Notes under the pieces: generated by a model
What the model saw: the letters and a program-made list of their open reading frames with translations, nothing else
Told to the model about the DNA's origin: nothing
Database searches by the model: none
Made by a program: the position numbers and the translations under genes
DNA from: Chloroflexota bacterium
Lineage (GTDB): Bacteria; Chloroflexota; Limnocylindria; Limnocylindrales; CSP1-4
NCBI GenBank assembly: GCA_017853275.1
Contig: JAFMJV010000029.1
Span: forward strand, 1-32,634
DNA: 32,634 nt
Reading direction: 5' to 3'
In this document: piece after piece, positions 7,672 through 15,740 of the stretch
How positions within the stretch are numbered: position 1 is the first letter of the stretch
Layout: the number at the start of each line of letters is the position of its first letter

Positions 7672-7703
7672 GAGCGGCGTCCCTGCGCCCGGGGGCGCCG
7701 CTC
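7672..7703 (+). terminator. second hairpin between the nitrilase and LLM genes
   Basis: Stem GAGCGGCG/CGCCGCTC of 8 bases with a GC-rich loop of about 16 bases, followed by a pyrimidine-rich CTCCCC stretch. It lies just after the hairpin at 7640-7664 and probably reinforces it. Confidence 0.4.
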
Positions 7704-7744
7704 TCCCCTCCCCGGTGATGCGGAGCCTGGAGGCTGCGGCGCTC

Positions 7745-8749
7745 ATGGACTTCGGTTTCACGATCAAGCCCGATCACGCGATCGAGCGGACGCTCGCGCT
7801 CACCCGCCAGGCCGAGGCGGCCGGCTTCGGGTACGGCTGGCTCTTCGATTCCCACGTCCTGTGGCGCGACCCGTATCCGATCCTCACCCTCATGGCGCAG
7901 GCGACGACCTCGATGCGGCTCGGGACCTGCGTGACGAATCCCGCGACCCGGGAGCCCTCCGTCACGGCTTCCTCCCTCGCCGTCCTGGACGAGATCTCCG
8001 GCGGGCGGATGGACCTGGGCATCGGCCGCGGTGACAGCGCCCGGCGCGTGCTCGGCAAGCCACCCACGACGATGGCCACCCTGGAGCAGGCGATCGTCCT
8101 CATCCGGGACCTCGTGGAGGGGCGTGCCGGGGCGGACGAGGGCAAGGAGATCCGGCTCCCCTGGACCGGTTCGTGGAAGCTCCCCGTCTGGGTCGCCGGC
8201 TACGGTCCGATGGCGCTCTCGATGACCGGCCGGGTGGCGGACGGGGTGATCCTCCAGCTCGCCGACCCGGACCTCGTCCGGTGGATGGCCGGGATGGTCA
8301 AGGAGGCCGCCGCTGCGGCCGGGCGTGACCCATCGGCGGTGAAGGTGCAGGCGGCGGCGCCCGCGCACGTGGGCCCGGTGGAGGCCTGCCGGGACCGCGT
8401 CCGGTGGTTCCCCGCGCTCGTCTCGAACCACGTCGTCGATCTCGTGAACAAGTACCCCCGGGAGCAGCTCCCGCCGTCGCTCACCGGCTACGTCCGGGAC
8501 CGCGAGGGCTACGACTACCTCCACCACGCGGAGGTCGGCTCGAGCAATGCCTCCTTCGTCTCGGACGAGGTCGTCGACCGCTTCTGCATCATCGGTCCGG
8601 TGGAGGCGCACCTGGAGAAGCTCGCCGCGCTCCGCGATGCCGGGGTGGACCAGTTCAACATCTACCTCATGAACGGGGACGAGGAGGAGACCCTCGCGGC
8701 GTATGGCCGCGCGGTGATCCCGGCCTTCCGGGGCGCACAGGCCGGATGA
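7745..8749 (+). CDS. LLM-class F420-dependent oxidoreductase (TIGR03842-like)
   Basis: Luciferase-like-monooxygenase-fold oxidoreductase of 334 aa. From memory it resembles the LLM family labelled TIGR03842, with the start M-D-F-G-x-T-x-K-P-D, L-F-D-S-H-V-L-W-x-D-P-Y near residue 35, C-V-T-N-P-A-T-R-E-P near 65, and G-I-G-R-G-D-S-A-R-R near 100. Family enzymes are predicted to use reduced F420, some FMN. Its substrate is not known. The gene lies between the beta-ureidopropionase and dihydropyrimidinase genes, so reduction of uracil/thymine to the dihydro form is an attractive guess. The start was placed at the family-typical M-D-F-G; GGAGG lies about 11 bases upstream, and GTG/ATG codons 27-30 bases earlier are possible. 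Confidence 0.88.
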   Translation: MDFGFTIKPDHAIERTLALTRQAEAAGFGYGWLFDSHVLWRDPYPILTLMAQATTSMRLGTCVTNPATREPSVTASSLAVLDEISGGRMDLGIGRGDSARRVLGKPPTTMATLEQAIVLIRDLVEGRAGADEGKEIRLPWTGSWKLPVWVAGYGPMALSMTGRVADGVILQLADPDLVRWMAGMVKEAAAAAGRDPSAVKVQAAAPAHVGPVEACRDRVRWFPALVSNHVVDLVNKYPREQLPPSLTGYVRDREGYDYLHHAEVGSSNASFVSDEVVDRFCIIGPVEAHLEKLAALRDAGVDQFNIYLMNGDEEETLAAYGRAVIPAFRGAQAG

Positions 8750-8804
8750 GGACGGCGTCCGCCGCCCTCCCCGCCCCCGGCCATCCCGTGGCATCATCGG
8801 CGGG

Positions 8805-9701
8805 ATGAGGATCCCCGGAAAGCGGCGCGGCCGCGATGGATCGCCGGACGGGCGGGTGACCGACCAGGTCGTCTGCCCGATCTGCGGGCTCCACAACGAA
8901 GGACGCGCCCGCTTCTGCCGGAACTGCGGCCTCCCCATGGGATCCGGCCAGGACCCGGTCCGCGGGACGCGGAGCCGGAAGCCGGACCTGCCCGGGTCCG
9001 GGTCCTCCGGCCTCGCCGTCCTCGTGGGGCTTGTCGCGGCGATCGTCGTCCTCGTTGGCGCCGGTGCCCTCCTCCTCGGGTTCGCACCCGGATCGCCCTC
9101 CGCCACCCCGATCCTGCCGCCCACGGCGGCGCCGGCCGAGGCCACTGCCTCCCCGGACCCCTTCGCCCCCTCCTTCGAGCCGGTCGTGGAGCCGTCCGCG
9201 GGACCGGACGAGCCGCCTGCCTCCGCCGAGCCGCTCGTGGCGGATACCGGCTTCACCTGCGATCCGTCCGGGATCGACGACCCCACCGGGGGCTCGTGGC
9301 GCGTGGTGGACGCGGCGTGGGAGGCCCTGGAGAAGAACGACCGCCTCGTCCTCACCCTGGAGCGCGTGGAGGGTGAGCGGGCGACGCGCGTGGAGATCGA
9401 GCGGCTGGCATCGCGGGATGCGGAGCTGATCTCCGGGCTCGCGGCGCCCACGACCGACCTCAGCCTCCTCCTCACCTTCAACGGTGGCGTCACCGCGAAG
9501 GGGTCGATCGTGGAGACTCCCGGCCTGAAGGCGATCGACTACGTGAACGTGGAGACCTCCCCCGCATCCGAGACGCTCTACGCGGTCGTGGGGGTCGCCA
9601 GGGAAGGCTGCTTCCGCCTCTCGTCACCGGAATGGAAGAAGGGGAAGCCGGTCGCCGTGGGCGAGACCGTGCGGCTCATCGTCGACGTCCGGTTCCGGTA
9701 G
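8805..9701 (+). CDS. zinc-ribbon, single-TM protein with secreted C-terminal domain (paralogue A)
   Basis: Unrecognised protein of 298 aa in four parts: a basic N-terminus; a zinc ribbon with C24/C27 and C38/C41; one membrane helix near 68-92; a Pro/Ala/Ser-rich linker (about 93-145); and a C-terminal domain (about 147-298) with two cysteines, C152 (F-T-C) and C269 (R-E-G-C-F), that could form a disulfide outside the cell. The layout and the C-terminal pattern (F-x-C, W-x-V, D-R, Y-x-V-V, E-G-C, W, V-D-x-R-F) repeat in the next gene, so the two look like tandem duplicates. The start ATG follows C-G-G-C-G-G-G, only a weak ribosome site. Function unknown. Confidence 0.75.
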   Translation: MRIPGKRRGRDGSPDGRVTDQVVCPICGLHNEGRARFCRNCGLPMGSGQDPVRGTRSRKPDLPGSGSSGLAVLVGLVAAIVVLVGAGALLLGFAPGSPSATPILPPTAAPAEATASPDPFAPSFEPVVEPSAGPDEPPASAEPLVADTGFTCDPSGIDDPTGGSWRVVDAAWEALEKNDRLVLTLERVEGERATRVEIERLASRDAELISGLAAPTTDLSLLLTFNGGVTAKGSIVETPGLKAIDYVNVETSPASETLYAVVGVAREGCFRLSSPEWKKGKPVAVGETVRLIVDVRFR

Positions 9702-9716
9702 GCCACGGATAGCGGC

Positions 9717-9722
9717 TAGACT
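9717..9722 (+). promoter_or_regulatory. possible -10 box (TAGACT) for the dihydropyrimidinase operon
   Basis: TAGACT lies 50 bases ahead of the ATG of the second zinc-ribbon gene, just after the end of the first. A clear -35 is not visible. If real, it would drive the four-gene run that includes dihydropyrimidinase. Confidence 0.3.
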
Positions 9723-9772
9723 CGGGGACGTTGTGCCGATCCCCCGGCACGGATGACCCTGCGCGAGGCGTC

Positions 9773-11077
9773 ATGAGCGACCACATCGTCTGTCCCGGCT
9801 GTCGTGCGAGGAACTTCCCGGTCGCTTCCGTCTGCGCGTCGTGCCGCGCCCCGCTCACCGCCGCACCGGCCGGTCCGCCGCCGGGATGGCCCGCCGTCGG
9901 CGGGGAGGTCCCGCCCCAGGCCGCAGCGGAGCCTGCTGCCCCGCTCGGGAAGCGGGAGCGGAAGGCAGCCGAGAAGGCCGCGAAGGAAGCCGCACGGGAG
10001 GCGGCGAAGGCCGAGAAGCGCGCCGGAAAGGACGCCGACAAGGCCGCCAAGGAAGCCGCCCGGGAGGCCGAGAAGGCCGCGAAGGCGGCGGCGAAGGCCG
10101 AGAAGCGTGCCGCCTCCGGATCGGGGAAGCGCGGCCGGCGTGGCGCCACGGAAGCCGCCCCCGACCCGCGGACGCCGAAGGGGACCGGGAAGCGCCGGCC
10201 CGGACGCTGCTGGAACTGCGGCGAGACGAACCCGCCGGAGCGCGAGTACTGCAAGCGCTGCCGCCAGCGCCTCGATTCGGACCTCGTGCGGGAGACGGAG
10301 CCGCCGAAGCGCGGCTGCTTCGGTGCCCTCGTGCGAGCGGTCTTCGTCGTCCTCCTCCTCGGCGTCCTCGCCCTGACCGTCCTCGGCGGCATCTCCTACA
10401 CCGCGGGGGTCCTCCCCCGCGTCTCGCCCACGCCGACGCCCCTCCCCACGCCGACGCCGATCGTGACGCCGGCGCCGACCGCTCTCCCCTCCCCCTCGGC
10501 CGCGCCGACCCCCACCGCCGTCCCCACGCCGGCGCCCACGCCGACGCCGGCACCCACGCCCACGCCGACGCCGACCCCGGCGCCGGTCCCCTCGCCGGTC
10601 CTGCCGGCGCCCGCGGATGGCTCGTTCGCGTGCACCGGGGTCGCAGCCCTGGCGGACGCGGAGGCGCGGGGCTGGACGGTGAGCAGCGTCTTCCACGCCC
10701 GGGCGGAGGGCTATGACCGGGTGACGATCCGCCTCGTGCCGGATCCCGACCCCGCGCGCGCGGCAGCCAACGCCTCCCTCACCGTGGAGACGGTCCCGCG
10801 TGCCCAGGTCGAGCGACGTGGCCTGCCGGCCCCGTCCAAGGGGACCCGCGCCGTCCTCGTCGGCTTCTCCGAGACGGTCGGCCTCCTCCGGCCGCTCACC
10901 TTCGCGGCCTCCGGGAAGGTGCTCAAGGAGATCGTTCTCGCGGAAGGCGACGGACGCGCGTGGGTCATCCTCGCCGTCAACGGCGAGGGGTGCGCGGTCG
11001 CCCAGGCCCCCTCGTGGACCGCCCCCGGGTCGCAGGGGACCCCCTACACGGACATCACGGTCGACATCCGCCACTGA
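9773..11077 (+). CDS. double zinc-ribbon, single-TM protein with Pro/Thr-rich linker (paralogue B)
   Basis: Unrecognised protein of 434 aa. Order: zinc ribbon 1 (C7/C10, C21/C24); an Ala/Lys/Glu-rich helical stretch (about 60-115) built from imperfect repeats of K-E-A-A-R-E-A; zinc ribbon 2 (C146/C149, C160/C163); a membrane helix (about 184-208); a Pro/Thr repeat linker (216-280); and a C-terminal domain with C287 and C407 that matches that of the preceding gene. The cytoplasmic ribbons with an outer Cys-paired domain suggest a membrane-spanning scaffold or sensor. GAGG precedes the ATG. The dihydropyrimidinase gene starts 17 bases after its stop, so the two are probably co-transcribed. Function unknown. 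Confidence 0.75.
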   Translation: MSDHIVCPGCRARNFPVASVCASCRAPLTAAPAGPPPGWPAVGGEVPPQAAAEPAAPLGKRERKAAEKAAKEAAREAAKAEKRAGKDADKAAKEAAREAEKAAKAAAKAEKRAASGSGKRGRRGATEAAPDPRTPKGTGKRRPGRCWNCGETNPPEREYCKRCRQRLDSDLVRETEPPKRGCFGALVRAVFVVLLLGVLALTVLGGISYTAGVLPRVSPTPTPLPTPTPIVTPAPTALPSPSAAPTPTAVPTPAPTPTPAPTPTPTPTPAPVPSPVLPAPADGSFACTGVAALADAEARGWTVSSVFHARAEGYDRVTIRLVPDPDPARAAANASLTVETVPRAQVERRGLPAPSKGTRAVLVGFSETVGLLRPLTFAASGKVLKEIVLAEGDGRAWVILAVNGEGCAVAQAPSWTAPGSQGTPYTDITVDIRH

Positions 11078-11094
11078 CGGGAGGAGGAGAGGTC

Positions 11095-12489
11095 ATGCGC
11101 ACGCTGATCACGAACGGGACGGTCGTCAACGCGGACGGGTCGCAGCAGGCGGACGTCCTCGTGGACGGCGAGACGATCGCCGCGGTCGGTCGCGGGCTGG
11201 GCGCCTTCGTGGGCGCCGTGGACCGGACGATCGATGCCACGGGCAAGCTCGTCATCCCCGGCGGGATCGACGTCCATACGCACATGGAGCTCCCCTTCGG
11301 CGGGACCTTCGCCAAGGACACCTTCGAGAGCGGCACGGTGGCGGCGGCCCACGGCGGGACGACCACGATCATCGACTTCGCCGTCCAGACGCGCGGACGG
11401 AGCCTGCGCGAGGGGCTCGACGCGTGGCACGCGAAGGCCGAGGGGAACTGCGCGATCGACTACGGCTTCCACATGATCATGAGCGACGTCAACGAATCGA
11501 CGATCGCGGAGATGGACACCCTCGTGAACGAGGGGGTGACCGACTTCAAGCTCTTCACCGCCTACCCGGGCGTCTTCTTCTCCGATGACGGGGCGATCTT
11601 CCGGGCGATGCAGCGGACGGAGAAGAACGGCGGCCTCATCCTCATGCACGCCGAGAACGGCCTCGCGATCGATGTCGTCGCGGAGCAGGCGGTGGGCGCG
11701 GGCGAGACCGACCCCTACTACCACGGCGTCGTCCGCTACCCGATCTTCGAGGGCGAGGCGACCCACCGGGTGATCCGGCTCGCGGAAGCGGCGGGTGTCC
11801 CCGTCTATATCGTCCACCTCTCCGCGCGCGACGCCCTGAACGAGGTGCGTGCCGCCCGGGACCGCGGCACCGCCGCCTTCGCCGAGACCTGCCCCCAGTA
11901 CCTCTTCCTCTCCCTCGAGGATATGGGGAACGGCTTCGAGGGCGCGAAGTTCGTCTGCTCGCCGCCGCTCCGGCCCGCGGACCACCAGGCGGAGCTGTGG
12001 ACCGGCCTCGCCAAGGACGACCTCCAGGTGGTGGCCACGGACCACTGCCCCTTCGACTTCCACGACCAGAAGCAGCTCGGGCAGGGCGACTTCCGGAAGG
12101 TCCCGAACGGCCTGCCCGGCGTGGAGGACCGGATGGACCTCCTCCATGACGGCGGTGTCGTGGCGGGTCGGATCAGCCGCGAGCGCTGGGTGGAGATCAC
12201 CTCCGCCGCCCCCGCGCGCCTCTTCGGGCTCGCCGGCCGGAAGGGCGTGGTGGCGGTGGGTGCGGACGCGGACCTCGTCGTCTACGACCCGCAGCGGCGG
12301 CACACGATCTCCGCGGCCACCCACCACATGGATGTCGACTACTCGTGCTACGAGGGCCGGACCGTCCAGGGTGGCTCGGATGTGGTCCTCTCGCGCGGCC
12401 GCGTCGTCATCGAGGACGGGCGCTACGTGGGGAGCAAGGGCCACGGCCGCTTCCTCCGGCGCGCGGTCGCTCGCGCCTACCACGTCTGA
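11095..12489 (+). CDS. hydA: dihydropyrimidinase / D-hydantoinase
   Basis: Cyclic amidase of 464 aa that opens dihydrouracil or dihydrothymine to the N-carbamoyl-beta-amino acid. The binuclear zinc site is complete: H61 and H63 (D-V-H-T-H-M-E-L-P), the carboxylated lysine K152 (D-F-K-L-F-T-A-Y), H185 (M-H-A-E-N), H241 (V-H-L-S-A) and D316 (A-T-D-H-C-P-F). Length and motif spacing are those of bacterial dihydropyrimidinases. GGAGGAG precedes the ATG by 6-12 bases. The product is the substrate of the nitrilase-type gene upstream. The gene is followed at 13 bases by the ABM-like gene. Hydantoin could also be a substrate, as these enzymes are promiscuous. Confidence 0.95.
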   Translation: MRTLITNGTVVNADGSQQADVLVDGETIAAVGRGLGAFVGAVDRTIDATGKLVIPGGIDVHTHMELPFGGTFAKDTFESGTVAAAHGGTTTIIDFAVQTRGRSLREGLDAWHAKAEGNCAIDYGFHMIMSDVNESTIAEMDTLVNEGVTDFKLFTAYPGVFFSDDGAIFRAMQRTEKNGGLILMHAENGLAIDVVAEQAVGAGETDPYYHGVVRYPIFEGEATHRVIRLAEAAGVPVYIVHLSARDALNEVRAARDRGTAAFAETCPQYLFLSLEDMGNGFEGAKFVCSPPLRPADHQAELWTGLAKDDLQVVATDHCPFDFHDQKQLGQGDFRKVPNGLPGVEDRMDLLHDGGVVAGRISRERWVEITSAAPARLFGLAGRKGVVAVGADADLVVYDPQRRHTISAATHHMDVDYSCYEGRTVQGGSDVVLSRGRVVIEDGRYVGSKGHGRFLRRAVARAYHV

Positions 12490-12502
12490 CCCGGGCCAGG
12501 CG

Positions 12503-12811
12503 ATGTTCGTGACGCTCGTCCATGTCCACGTGAAGCCGGAGCACGTGGACGCCTTCCTGGCCATCACCCGGGCGAACCACGAGGGCTCCGTGGAGGAGCC
12601 GGGCAACGTCCGCTGGGATGTCCTGCGCTCCGTGGAGGACCCCACCCGCTTCGTCCTCTACGAGTGGTACGTGGACGAGGCGGCGGCGCTCCGCCACAAG
12701 GAGACCGCGCACTACCACGCGTGGCGGGAGGCGGTGGCGGACTGGCTCGTGGAGCCGCGTGTCCCCGTCCGCTACACCGGGATCCTCCCCGAGGACCCAC
12801 CCGTCCGATGA
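12503..12811 (+). CDS. antibiotic biosynthesis monooxygenase (ABM)/LsrG-like small protein
   Basis: Protein of 102 aa with the dimeric alpha-beta barrel pattern: beta-strand V-T-L-V-H-V-H-V-K, E-H-V-D-A-F near residue 15, N-H-E-G-S near 27, E-P-G-N-x-R-W-D-V near 33-41, and F-V-L-Y-E-W-Y near 52 followed by an H-K-x-T-x-H-Y motif. This set resembles LsrG/YgiN-type isomerases and quinol monooxygenases. It follows dihydropyrimidinase by 13 bases and its stop overlaps the next start (ATGA), so it is translated with the dehydrogenase. A role in handling a reactive semialdehyde or its isomer is possible but is inference. Ribosome site weak. Confidence 0.85.
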   Translation: MFVTLVHVHVKPEHVDAFLAITRANHEGSVEEPGNVRWDVLRSVEDPTRFVLYEWYVDEAAALRHKETAHYHAWREAVADWLVEPRVPVRYTGILPEDPPVR

Positions 12812-14019
12812 CCCCCGGCGCCCCCTGGTCGCTCGGGCGCCTGCCGCGGATCCGCTTCGGGGCGGGGGTGATCGCGGAGCTCCCGGCGATCGTCGCTGCG
12901 CACGGGCGGTGCGCGCTCCTCGTCACCGGCGGACGCTCCTTCGACGCGGACGGCCGCGGCGCGCGGATCATGGCGGTGCTGGAGGCCGCCGGGGTGACGG
13001 TGGCCGGGCGGGTGATCGCGAGCGCAGAGCCACCCCCGGACGAGATCGATGCGGCGGTCGCGCGCTACCGGGATGCCGGTGTCGAGGTGGTCGTGGCGAT
13101 CGGTGGGGGGAGCGCGATCGATTCCGGAAAGGCGATCGCAGGGCTCCTCCGCACGGGGACGCGGATCGCGGATCACCTCGAGGGGCTCCCCGGGGCCCGT
13201 CCGTGGCCGGGACCCGCGGTTCCGGTGGTCGCCGTCCCCACGACCGCGGGGACGGGGAGCGAGGCGACGCGCAACGCGGTGATCACGGAGCGCGGCCCGG
13301 AGGGCTACAAGCGCTCCTTCCGGGACGAGGCGCTCGTCCCGGCGGATGCCGTGGTGGACCCCGATCTCCTCGCCGGCGCACCCCCGGCCCTGATCGCCGC
13401 GAACGGCCTGGACGCGCTCACCCAGCTGATCGAGCCGCTCGTCTCCCCGCGGGCCACGCCCGCCACCGATGCGCTCGCGCGGGAGGGTCTCGCCGCGGTC
13501 CGCGACGGGCTACGCGCGTGGCACGCGGACCCGGACGGTCCTGGCGCGCCGGCCGCCCGTGCGCGGATGGCGGAGGCGGCGCTCTTCTCCGGGATCTGCC
13601 TCGCGAACGCGGGGCTCGGTGCGGTCCACGGCTTTGCCGCGCCGCTCGGGGCGCTCGTGCCGATCCCCCACGGGATCGCCTGCGGGGCGCTCCTCGTCCC
13701 GGTGACGGAAGGGACGATCGCGGCCCTCGCGGCGCGCGCGCCGGCCGATCCGGCGCTCGCGCGCTACGCGGAAGCCGGCCGGATCCTCGCCGGGGCGCCG
13801 GAGGGCGATGACGCGGGCGCGCAGACGGCGCTCATCGCCTGGCTCCGTGACCTGGTCGCAGCCCTCGCGGTCCCTCCCCTCGCCGCCTTCGGGATCGGCG
13901 AGCCGGAGATCCCCGGGCTCGTGGCGGGCGCGCGGGCGGCGAGCTCGATGCGCGGCCACCCGGTCGTGCTCACGGATGCGGAGCTCGCCGGGATGCTGCG
14001 CGCGGCCGGCGCCCGCTGA
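12808..14019 (+). CDS. iron-containing alcohol dehydrogenase family protein
   Basis: Group III (iron-type) NAD(P)-dependent dehydrogenase of 403 aa. Nucleotide binding: G-G-G-S-A-I-D-S-G-K (99-108) and P-T-T-A-G-T-G-S-E (144-152). Metal ligands D202, H274 (A-V-H-G-F) and H288 (P-H-G-I) are present, but the usual histidine four residues after the aspartate is Q206 (L-D-A-L-T-Q-L-I-E). I recall this D-A-L-T-Q form in a recognised subgroup, so it need not be inactive. Located in a pyrimidine island, it may reduce malonate semialdehyde to 3-hydroxypropionate or oxidise a hydroxyacid; the substrate cannot be read from sequence. Coupled to the ABM-like gene through a 4-base overlap and convergent with the semialdehyde dehydrogenase gene. 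Confidence 0.88.
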   Translation: MTPGAPWSLGRLPRIRFGAGVIAELPAIVAAHGRCALLVTGGRSFDADGRGARIMAVLEAAGVTVAGRVIASAEPPPDEIDAAVARYRDAGVEVVVAIGGGSAIDSGKAIAGLLRTGTRIADHLEGLPGARPWPGPAVPVVAVPTTAGTGSEATRNAVITERGPEGYKRSFRDEALVPADAVVDPDLLAGAPPALIAANGLDALTQLIEPLVSPRATPATDALAREGLAAVRDGLRAWHADPDGPGAPAARARMAEAALFSGICLANAGLGAVHGFAAPLGALVPIPHGIACGALLVPVTEGTIAALAARAPADPALARYAEAGRILAGAPEGDDAGAQTALIAWLRDLVAALAVPPLAAFGIGEPEIPGLVAGARAASSMRGHPVVLTDAELAGMLRAAGAR

Positions 14020-14037
14020 GGGACGCGGAACGAACGA

Positions 14038-14061
14038 CACCCCCGGCGTCCGCCGGGGGTG
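14038..14061. terminator. perfect GC hairpin between convergent genes
   Basis: CACCCCCGGCG/CGCCGGGGGTG, an 11-base perfect stem around a 2-base centre, 18 bases after the alcohol dehydrogenase stop and 40 bases before the end of the opposing mmsA-like gene. No U-run. Probably works in both directions. Confidence 0.6.
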
Positions 14062-14072
14062 GGCTCCGGTGG

Positions 14073-14096
14073 GCCGGACCCCTGCGCGGGGCCGGC
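14073..14096. terminator. hairpin with bulged A between convergent genes
   Basis: GCCGG-A-CCCC, loop TGCGC, GGGG-CCGGC: nine pairs with one unpaired A. It lies 4 bases beyond the mmsA-like stop. The same design occurs at 26772-26802. Confidence 0.55.
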
Positions 14097-14100
14097 GGAC

Positions 14101-15636
<1,536 letters not shown>

Positions 15637-15698
15637 CGGGGTCGACCTCGTCGGTGAGGGGGTCTGCGGCGATCCCGGCGCGCCGCGTCGTCAGGAGA

Positions 15699-15704
15699 AC
15701 GATA
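15699..15704 (-). promoter_or_regulatory. possible -10 box (TATCGT) for mmsA
   Basis: TATCGT on the minus strand, about 62 bases ahead of the mmsA start and just downstream of the protease stop. The same hexamer precedes the binding-protein gene (1150-1155). No good -35 is seen. Confidence 0.28.
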
Positions 15705-15740
15705 GCGCGTCCCCCCGCGGGTGGCCGCGCGCGGTCCGCG

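Noticed and set aside
7745-8749. RutA-type pyrimidine monooxygenase
   Set aside because: The start M-D-F-G, the G-R-G-D-S-A-R-R stretch and the shorter length point to a different LLM family, and no other rut genes are present.
10430-10610. CG/AC-rich repetitive stretch as a possible microsatellite or replication element
   Set aside because: It encodes the Pro/Thr linker of a complete gene in frame, common in anchored proteins of this kind.
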